A stretch of 36,398 bases of DNA from JANLSO01 sp031362405 (GTDB taxonomy: Bacteria > Actinomycetota > Thermoleophilia > Miltoncostaeales > Miltoncostaeaceae), in NCBI GenBank assembly GCA_031362405.1, contig JANLSO010000033.1, positions 1-36,398 on the forward strand, read 5' to 3'. A program made the position numbers and the translations under genes. Under the pieces are notes generated by a model. That model was not told the origin of the DNA and searched no databases. It was given only the letters and a program-made list of their open reading frames with translations. Of this stretch, positions 31,401 through 36,398 are shown one piece after another; positions within the stretch are counted from its first letter, which is position 1; each line of letters begins with the position of its first letter.

Positions 31401-33087
31401 CGCGCAGCTCATCGACGAGTTGAAGACCGCAAACCCGCACGTCCGCGTCGTCGTGAAGGTGCCCGTCGTTCCCGGTATCGGAACAATCGCGATCGGAATC
31501 GCCAAGGCCGGAGCCGACGTCATCACGATGTCCGGCTTCGACGGTGGCACCGGTGCCGCGCGTCAGCACGCCCTGCGGCGCGCCGGACTTCCCTGCGAGA
31601 TCGGGACCGTGCTTGCGCACCATGCACTCACCGAGGCGGGGATCCGCGATCGGGTCGAGATTTGGGCCGACGGTGGCCTGCGTAGCGCCGTCGACGCCGT
31701 GAAGCTCGTCTGCCTGGGGGCAAATCGACTCGGCTTCGGTACCGCCGCGATGGTCGCCATCGGCTGCACGATCTGCCGTGGCTGTCAGCTCGACACCTGT
31801 CACGTCGGTATCGCCACCCAGATGGAAGATGAGCACGAGGCCAAGGAACGCGGCCTGAAGCGGTTCGTGCCACGTGTCTACGACCCCGCGGTCGCGTGCC
31901 TCGTCCGGTACTTCACCGAGATGGGCGACGCGATGCGCGAGCTCGTCGGGCAGATGGGCGCCCGCTCCCTCCAGGAGCTTGTCGGTCAGGCCGACCGGCT
32001 CGTGCAGGTCTCACACCACGACCGTCTCGACCTGACCAGCCTGCTCACGCCCGTTGAGCAGCGAATTATCACCACGGCCTCGGGTCTTCCCCGCTTCTTT
32101 CGGGCGTTCAACCCGCCGCCGGCGCAGCGCACACCCGAGTTGGCGGCCGAACGGCTCGCCGCCGGCGGTGCCCTCGCGGTGGAAGAGCAGACCACCACCG
32201 CCGCCGATCGGAACCTCGGAACCGACCTCGCGGGGCTGATCGCGCGCTCGCACACCGGGGTGAACCCCCTCTGGTCGGCCGTCGATGTCGAGGCGACAAA
32301 CGGCTCGGCTAACGGGTCATCGCCCACCAACGGCTCGGGTAAGGGATCGAGCAACGGCCACGCTCCGACACTCGTCGACCTTGCGTTCACGAACGGCGCT
32401 GCAGCAGGAGGTGGCCTCGCCGCCTTCATCGTGGCCGGCATGCGTATCCGCGTCCTCGGTGGCGCCCAGGATGGCGTCGGCAAGTGCGCGCTGGGCGGCG
32501 AGGTCCAGGTACTCAAGGCCCAGAACCGTCGCGGCCAATGGGTCGGGGGCCACGTGGGCAAAAGCTTTGCGTACGGTGCCCAAAAGGGCCTCTTCCTCAT
32601 CCAGGGAAATGCCGATGCGCGCGCGGGTATTCGCCTGTCCGGCGCCGACATCGTCCTCGGAGGCGAACCGACGCAGCCGCTCGACGACAAGCTCGGCACC
32701 CTCGCCGCGCGCTCGAACCTGAAGGGTTTCGCGTTCGAATACATGACCGGTGGTCGCGCGGTGGTGCTGGGCGACCCCGGCCCATGGCTTGCCAGCGGAA
32801 TGACCGGCGGCTCGGTCTATGTGCGCCAGAACGCCGACTGGAAGCTCGATCAGGCGGCGATCCGACGGCGGTTGTCGAAGGCGGCGAAGGTAAGCCTGAA
32901 GGAATTGGACGAGACCGACGTGCAGAACGTCCAAGAGCTACTCGGGGAGTATCAGCGTGCGTTGAGCGAGGCCGGTCAGATCGAGGCCGCCGAACGGGTC
33001 CAGCCGCTGATCGACGACCCGGTGGAGCACTTCATCTCGCTGCAGCCGGTCAGCCAGCAGGCCGACCCGAACATCTCGACCGAATAG
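28426..33087 (+). CDS. gltB: Glutamate synthase, large (alpha) subunit
   Basis: A 1553-residue amidotransferase making glutamate from glutamine and 2-oxoglutarate. Domains in order: class II glutaminase (about 22-420; nucleophile likely Cys25 in EHDACALAAF, with RYSTNTYPTFSRVQPFSVL and HNGEINTI), central domain, FMN-binding synthase domain (about 830-1210; QGAKPGEGGHLPG, SPSNNHDLYSIEDLAQLI, SGFDGGTGAA), and C-terminal GXGXG beta-helix (about 1335-1500). The 3Fe-4S ligands are Cys1114, Cys1120 and Cys1125. A Ser/Gly/Asn-rich linker (about 1290-1310) precedes the last domain. The 24 residues before Cys25 would be a cleaved propeptide; the motif has Cys-Ala-Leu where relatives usually have Cys-Gly. 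No gltD is adjacent. Start ATG has GAGG upstream. Confidence 0.93.
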   Translation: MSSGPPPFATMPPHGIPDLIEHDACALAAFATRDGKPSRAMVEHALISLQLMVHRSGSVDGEGDGSGLLLDLPRPLWRRRLTQVGLDAGAVDDPRFVVGHIFFDSEDAADTHGARMREILTRRGFEILSFGEGTVDRSALGPRAAETPPVFWQLAALASDGPNASRDCYRAMVEFEHELDCHVASFSANDVVYKVQGQPEVIPRFYPEMSEPDFGASRIIAHNRYSTNTYPTFSRVQPFSVLGHNGEINTIAQLREQCLQLGLPISRDGSDSQDLNRLLEGLIFESGLSLLEAVEFAFPPILGEVHRLPAHLQDLYVHYREALGPYAQGPVALAARAGSEMVCAVDAMGLRPLWWIETDDWYVVSSEPGVIPVNDLTRDPQPLAPGEKVAIVLGDDGVPKVLDYWDLQREVYARAKSRGALPTAETRARLAGGLDPTAVGAYLNGTDTEPEMGLDILQASAGWIESDKQQVEFHAERGAEPIGSLGWDGPLGPFTPVPMPLSDYLQETVAVVTNPAIDREREVEHFSTRVVLGRRPPIQGVEPEPPQRCELRMPVILGGMRLGAGFSIPEMRRVAVGQGVAIMEDVVAAWSGKVTHISLAYEVSSNLRTHIDAMCTEAIEAVRAGTELVVVHDLAAGPDQRVCDPHVALAAVDRALRYDYQDDGSSIRRHTSLILQAAGLRNVHDIMVALGLGAQAVVPYAMLEYAVQANPEPVVAATNLLDALQKGIEKVLSTLGIHELRGYARLMSAIGIAPEVLDVIGMPGFCASDGRGLGFDGLEDVAELGRRIRAGEESPAKVKLPRMYPKVWKALARVANSERGYAEYAESLEVLEREQPVAIRHAIAPQLAPEDERIPADRVDAGVGEHSLPFIISSMSFGSQNEVAFRAYAEAAMQADMLCMNGEGGEIPDMYGKYPKHRGQQIASGRFGVSSMLINSSELVEIKIGQGAKPGEGGHLPGSKVTAAIARARNAQVGSDLISPSNNHDLYSIEDLAQLIDELKTANPHVRVVVKVPVVPGIGTIAIGIAKAGADVITMSGFDGGTGAARQHALRRAGLPCEIGTVLAHHALTEAGIRDRVEIWADGGLRSAVDAVKLVCLGANRLGFGTAAMVAIGCTICRGCQLDTCHVGIATQMEDEHEAKERGLKRFVPRVYDPAVACLVRYFTEMGDAMRELVGQMGARSLQELVGQADRLVQVSHHDRLDLTSLLTPVEQRIITTASGLPRFFRAFNPPPAQRTPELAAERLAAGGALAVEEQTTTAADRNLGTDLAGLIARSHTGVNPLWSAVDVEATNGSANGSSPTNGSGKGSSNGHAPTLVDLAFTNGAAAGGGLAAFIVAGMRIRVLGGAQDGVGKCALGGEVQVLKAQNRRGQWVGGHVGKSFAYGAQKGLFLIQGNADARAGIRLSGADIVLGGEPTQPLDDKLGTLAARSNLKGFAFEYMTGGRAVVLGDPGPWLASGMTGGSVYVRQNADWKLDQAAIRRRLSKAAKVSLKELDETDVQNVQELLGEYQRALSEAGQIEAAERVQPLIDDPVEHFISLQPVSQQADPNISTE

Positions 33088-33092
33088 CTCTT

Positions 33093-33124
33093 CCCCGCGC
33101 ACTCGGCGACGCCGGTGAGCGGGG
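33093..33124. terminator. Hairpin between convergent gltB and ABC-F genes
   Basis: Outer arms CCCCGC and GCGGGG, then CAC with GTG and CGGC with GCCG around a GAC loop, with one bulged T and one G-A mismatch. It lies 5 bases past the gltB stop and could stop transcription from either side; there is no T-run. Confidence 0.55.
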
Positions 33125-33130
33125 GGTGTG

Positions 33131-35017
33131 TCAGGCGACTCCGGCGGCCTCCGCCGCGGATTCCCATTCATGCAGGGCCCACGAAAGGTCTTTCTGGAGC
33201 TGCTCGTGGCGCTGGCCCGCCTCGGCCAGCCGCGCCCGGTCGGCAAGGACGTCGGGGTCGATCAGCTCGATCTCGACGTTCGCCACCTGGGTCTCCAGCT
33301 CGGCCACCCGCTTTTCGAGCCGCTTCATGTCACGGGCGGCACGCCCCGACGAGCGCGGCGCGGTCGGCTCGGCCTGCGGCAGCACCGTCTTTTTGGCCGC
33401 TTTCGGGGCCGGCGTCGGCTTCGACGGTACGGCAGCGGCCTCGGCGCGTGAGCGCAGCAGGTCGAGCCACCCACCGGGCCGTAGTACGACCTTCTGATCT
33501 TCGATCGCGAGGGTGCTCGTCGCGACCGCGTCGATCAGGGCGCGATCGTGGGAGATCAGGACCACCGTGCCGTCGTAGGCCTGGATGGCATCCTCGAGGG
33601 CCTCGCGGCTTTCGGTGTCGAGGTGGTTGGTGGGCTCATCCAAAACGAGCAGGTTTCCCCCACCGGCGACCAACGCCACCAGGCTGAGCCGCCGACGTTC
33701 ACCGCCCGACAATGCGTCGACCCGCCGGTCGGCCATGTCGGCGCCGAAAAGAAAGCTGCCGAGAATCGTCCGCGCCTGGGTGCGGGTCAGCGAACTCTCG
33801 CTGAGGATCGTCTCGACGACCGTCCGGTCGCCACGCAGATCAGTCTCGTGCTGGGAGAAGTACGCCAGCTCGACGCGATGGCCGACGCTCACACGCCCAC
33901 CGGACGGTTTACGCAATCCGATCAGCGTTTCGACGAGGGTGGTCTTGCCGGTTCCGTTCGGCCCCACCACCGCGAGTCGCTGCCCACGCTCGAGGGCGAA
34001 CCCCGCCCCTGAGACGAGTGTTCGGTCACCGACGCGAACGTCGAGGCCATCGACCTCCATGACGACGCGACCGCTGCGACCCGCAGGGGGAAACCCAAAC
34101 GCCAAGGAATCGCGCCGCCGCGGTACGTCGATGCGGTCGATCTTGTCGAGGCGTTTTTGACGGCTGGAGGCCTGCTTGCTCTTGGTGCCGGCCTTCCACC
34201 GCTCGACGAAGCGCTCCAATCGGACGATTTCGGCCCGTTGGCGCTCCGACTCGGCGACCTGCTGTTCCAAGGCGACCGCACGGGCGGTCCGGTAGGCCGA
34301 GTACCCCATCGGCCAGACCTTGCCGCGGCCACCCTCGATCTCGAGGATGCCGGTGGCCACCGACTCCAGGAACCAGCGGTCGTGCGAGACCACCACGACG
34401 GCGGCCCCGAGCTCGCTGACCGCCTCCTCCAACCACTCGGCGCTCGTCACATCGAGGTGGTTGGTCGGTTCGTCGAGCAGCAGCACATCGGGCCGAGAAA
34501 CGAGTGCTCGGGCCAACGACGCGCGTGTCAGCTCTCCCCCACTGAACGACGACAGGGGGTCTTCCAGCCGGGCGTCAGGGATCTTCAGGCCGCGTGTGAC
34601 ACGGCCGAGCCACGCCCTCCAGGCGTAGCCGCCGGCAGCCTCGAGGCGCGCCGTCGCACGCTCGTAGGCGGCCATGACCTCCGGACCTGCATCGCCTGCG
34701 GCCATCCGGGCCTCGAGCGCGGCGAGCTCGTTTTCGGCGGCCTGCGCGTCGGCGACGCCCTCGGCGACGTACAGGCCAAGGGTGATGTCGCGGTGCAGGG
34801 GCGGACGCTGGTCGTGCAGGGCAATCCGCGCGCCACGCGGCATCGACACCGCGCCGGTATCGGCGGGGATCTCTCCTGCGAGGATGCGCAGCAGGGTGGT
34901 CTTGCCCTCGCCGTTGCGCCCGACGACCGCAAGGCGGTCGCCCGGGTCGACCCGAAAGGCAAGGTTGTCGAGGACGGTGCGGGCACCGAAGGCTTTGGTC
35001 AGCTGGGAGACGTTCAC
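33131..35017 (-). CDS. ABC-F family ATPase (translation factor or ribosome protection type)
   Basis: A 628-residue soluble protein with two ABC domains and no membrane part. The first has Walker A GRNGEGKT (33-40), signature FSGGELTRASLA and LLLDEPTNHLD; the second has GPNGTGKT, LSGGERRRLSL and LVLDEPTNHLD. The charged inter-domain linker (about 240-300, ERFVERWKAGTKSKQASSRQ) is the P-site tRNA interaction motif of ABC-F proteins. A C-terminal coiled coil (about 560-625) follows an Ala/Pro/Lys-rich spacer. These proteins act on ribosomal tRNA sites; housekeeping versus antibiotic-protecting roles cannot be separated here. GTG 35017 has TACCCT eight bases upstream, overlapping the -10 of the divergent rnd gene. 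Confidence 0.92.
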   Translation of the reverse strand: MNVSQLTKAFGARTVLDNLAFRVDPGDRLAVVGRNGEGKTTLLRILAGEIPADTGAVSMPRGARIALHDQRPPLHRDITLGLYVAEGVADAQAAENELAALEARMAAGDAGPEVMAAYERATARLEAAGGYAWRAWLGRVTRGLKIPDARLEDPLSSFSGGELTRASLARALVSRPDVLLLDEPTNHLDVTSAEWLEEAVSELGAAVVVVSHDRWFLESVATGILEIEGGRGKVWPMGYSAYRTARAVALEQQVAESERQRAEIVRLERFVERWKAGTKSKQASSRQKRLDKIDRIDVPRRRDSLAFGFPPAGRSGRVVMEVDGLDVRVGDRTLVSGAGFALERGQRLAVVGPNGTGKTTLVETLIGLRKPSGGRVSVGHRVELAYFSQHETDLRGDRTVVETILSESSLTRTQARTILGSFLFGADMADRRVDALSGGERRRLSLVALVAGGGNLLVLDEPTNHLDTESREALEDAIQAYDGTVVLISHDRALIDAVATSTLAIEDQKVVLRPGGWLDLLRSRAEAAAVPSKPTPAPKAAKKTVLPQAEPTAPRSSGRAARDMKRLEKRVAELETQVANVEIELIDPDVLADRARLAEAGQRHEQLQKDLSWALHEWESAAEAAGVA

Positions 35018-35024
35018 GACCGGG

Positions 35025-35031
35025 TAGGGTA
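35025..35031. promoter_or_regulatory. Shared bidirectional -10 element (TAGGGTA)
   Basis: The seven bases read TAGGGT on the plus strand, seven bases before GTG 35038 (rnd), and TACCCT on the minus strand, eight bases before GTG 35017 (ABC-F). Neither gene has a Shine-Dalgarno. One symmetric box could start leaderless transcripts in both directions. Confidence 0.5.
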
Positions 35032-35037
35032 GCGCCC

Positions 35038-36231
35038 GTGTCGAGCTCTGCCAGCCCCCTCATCGATCAGGCCGGTGTCGAGACCGTCGTGGCGTCTGCA
35101 TATGCGGCCGGTCGTGCGGCCCTCGACTTCGAGTTTCTGTGGGAACGCAGCTACGCTCCGCTGCCATGTTTGGCCCAGTTGGCGGTCGGCGACGAGGTCC
35201 ACCTCATCGACCCCGTCGAGGGCGCGCCGCTCGCGCCCATCGCCGCGATGGTGGCCGATCCCGACTTCACCGTGGTCATGCACGCTCCGTCGGCCGATCT
35301 CACCCTGCTGGGCATGCAGTTCGGCACGGTGCCCCAGAACATCATCGACGTGCAGTTGATGGCCGGCTTCGTGGGCTTGGGCGCGGGTCAGGGCCTGTCG
35401 ACGTTGCTCGATCGCGTACTGAAGGTGCGCCTCGACAAAGGAGAGCAGTACACCGACTGGAGCCGCCGGCCGCTGTCGGAGAATCAGCTCACCTACGCCG
35501 CCGCCGATGTCGAGAACCTCTTCGCCTTGAGTGACGAACTGGCGTCACGAGCCGAGCAGCTCGGCCGAGCGGCATGGGTTTCCGAAGAACACGCGCGTCG
35601 CTACGGCCCCGACTCGCGCTGGACACCCGACCCGGATGAGTCGTGGCGGCGGGTGAAGGGTCAGGGCAAGCTCGGCCCGCGTGACCGCGCGGTCTTGAAA
35701 GCGGCTGCCGGGTGGCGCGAGCGCGAAGCCGCGCGCCGCGACAAGCCGACTTCGTGGATCGTCCCCGACCGCACCCTGCTGGAGATCGCTCGACGTAAAC
35801 CGGCGACGCGCCAAGCACTGATGAACGAACGCGGTCTTCCTGAACGGATGCGACCGCAGGACGCCGACGCGTTGATCGAGGCCATCGTTGCGGCGAAGGA
35901 TGCTGAGCCGATCCCTTTGCCGGCCGCCCCGCCTGCCGAGGTTCAGGCGCGTCTGGAGATTCTCGCACCCCTCGGCCAGGTGCTGGTCGGAGCCCGAGCA
36001 GCCGAGGTCGATCTCGCCCCGACGCTCCTCGCGACTCGCGATGAGGTCGAATCACATCTGGTCTACGCCATGACCGGTGCCACCGACCGGGTGTCGCCAC
36101 TGCGCTCGGGCTGGCGTTACGAGCTGGCCGGATCAGCCCTGGAGGATCTCGCCGCCGGCCGGATCGCGCTGGCCTGCGCCCCGACCCGGCCCTATCTGCG
36201 CGAAATCTCCCCTGGGCAAGAAATCCACTGA
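35038..36231 (+). CDS. rnd: Ribonuclease D-like 3'-5' exonuclease with HRDC domain
   Basis: A 397-residue DEDD-type exonuclease acting on tRNA 3' ends or similar RNAs. Exo I is LDFEF with Asp30 and Glu32 (DFE instead of the common DTE), Exo II is VMHAPSADLTLLG with the second Asp, and Exo III is YAAADVENL (Tyr and Asp, the DEDDy type). An HRDC-like helical domain follows (about 205-290, LKAAAGWREREAARRDKP and VPDRTLLEIARRKP), then a second helical region to the end. The GTG start overlaps nothing and has a -10-like box seven bases upstream. It is divergent from the ABC-F gene, with 20 bases between starts. Confidence 0.92.
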   Translation: MSSSASPLIDQAGVETVVASAYAAGRAALDFEFLWERSYAPLPCLAQLAVGDEVHLIDPVEGAPLAPIAAMVADPDFTVVMHAPSADLTLLGMQFGTVPQNIIDVQLMAGFVGLGAGQGLSTLLDRVLKVRLDKGEQYTDWSRRPLSENQLTYAAADVENLFALSDELASRAEQLGRAAWVSEEHARRYGPDSRWTPDPDESWRRVKGQGKLGPRDRAVLKAAAGWREREAARRDKPTSWIVPDRTLLEIARRKPATRQALMNERGLPERMRPQDADALIEAIVAAKDAEPIPLPAAPPAEVQARLEILAPLGQVLVGARAAEVDLAPTLLATRDEVESHLVYAMTGATDRVSPLRSGWRYELAGSALEDLAAGRIALACAPTRPYLREISPGQEIH

Positions 36232-36270
36232 CGAACGGCGTACCTCATGCGGCACGCGCAGGCCGTTCGT
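36231..36270. terminator. Inverted repeat between rnd and the terminal small gene
   Basis: ACGAACGGC (36231-36239) and GCCGTTCGT (36262-36270) form a perfect 9-bp stem with a 22-base loop, starting at the last base of the rnd stop and covering the end of the convergent small gene. Possible shared terminator. Confidence 0.45.
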
Positions 36271-36397
36271 CGTGGTCGCCGTGCAGGTGCTGGCAACCGG
36301 GGGTGGTGCAGACCGCCTCAGCGCTGGGGTCGAGTCGGTCGAGGAGTGCCTGAATGCGAATGGCAGAAAGATCGATGGGGAACGTGGCGGTGCTCAT
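36245..36397 (-). CDS. 50-residue Cys/His-rich small protein
   Basis: A complete short frame at the window's right edge: MSTATFPIDLSAIRIQALLD, then RLDPSAEAVCTTPGC, QHLHGDHDERPARAA and a TGA stop. The first half looks like an amphipathic helix; the second has CTTPGC followed by three His and several acids, which could hold a metal. Convergent with rnd and ending 14 bases from it. The start may lie further upstream beyond the window, so ATG 36395-36397 is provisional. No family recognised. Confidence 0.5.
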   Translation of the reverse strand: MSTATFPIDLSAIRIQALLDRLDPSAEAVCTTPGCQHLHGDHDERPARAA

Positions 36398-36398
36398 G

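Noticed and set aside
29200..31836. An 878-codon open frame on the minus strand opposite gltB
   Set aside because: It is the antisense shadow of a strongly conserved gene in GC-rich DNA; the translation is His/Arg/Asp-rich with no recognisable domain.
1..36398. tRNA or rRNA genes
   Set aside because: No cloverleaf with TTCGA-type T-loop and CCA-side stem, and no rRNA signature, was found on reading; a tRNA scan would settle it.

Overview
The window is a GC-rich, densely coded bacterial chromosome segment. Many starts are GTG, and neighbouring genes often overlap by 1 to 4 bases. The sequence suggests a high-GC Actinobacteriota, quite possibly of the Thermoleophilia (Solirubrobacterales or Gaiellales) type. 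The reasons are a secreted Gly-X-Y collagen-like protein, an F420/PPOX-type flavin protein, DrrAB-like exporters and the deoxynucleoside-aldehyde cluster style. This placement is inference; there is no rRNA or other marker in the window.

Region 1 (1-12353) is a nucleoside uptake and salvage island. It holds the tail of an aldehyde dehydrogenase-like protein, psuG and psuK (pseudouridine breakdown), a VapBC toxin-antitoxin pair behind adenosine deaminase, a HAD phosphatase, a collagen-like secreted protein, cytidine deaminase, and a thymidine phosphorylase gene broken by one in-frame TGA. A BMP-type nucleoside-binding lipoprotein, its double ATPase and one 832-residue protein that fuses both permeases complete it. 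The transporter would bring in nucleosides, and the enzymes would deaminate or phosphorolyse them.

Region 2 (12393-17152) carries a secreted beta-propeller, three GGTGCC-N-GGCACC palindromes, a CopC-CopD fusion, a possible 29-residue membrane peptide, an orphan membrane protein like the outer half of an anti-sigma factor, heme A synthase and a DksA/TraR zinc-finger protein. It looks like copper and cytochrome oxidase assembly.

Region 3 (17218-20686) is a DrrAB-like exporter (ATPase plus two permeases) followed by a methyltransferase. Region 4 (20852-25486) has an FAD monooxygenase resembling 2,6-dihydroxypyridine hydroxylase, a PPOX/F420-type protein, a VOC protein, a small membrane protein, a secreted glucosaminidase with a decayed M23-like tail, and an M42 aminopeptidase. 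Region 5 (25500-28236) has a REP-associated tyrosine transposase flanked by small palindromes, a zinc-finger rhomboid protease, a cupin and a small membrane protein. Region 6 (28426-36397) has the large subunit of glutamate synthase without a neighbouring small subunit, an ABC-F protein, a ribonuclease D and a 50-residue Cys/His-rich protein.

The points most worth a second look are: (i) many genes here have a TANNNT -10 box 6 to 8 bases before the start codon and no Shine-Dalgarno sequence, implying leaderless transcripts, including one shared bidirectional box at 35025-35031; (ii) the nonsense codon in deoA; (iii) the palindromes and the transposase that may mobilise them; (iv) a perfect 16-bp GNRA-loop hairpin between the binding-protein gene and its ATPase; (v) the fused permease; (vi) the pseudo-M23 domain; (vii) the orphan anti-sigma-like protein beside heme/copper genes. 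No tRNA, rRNA or CRISPR array was seen.
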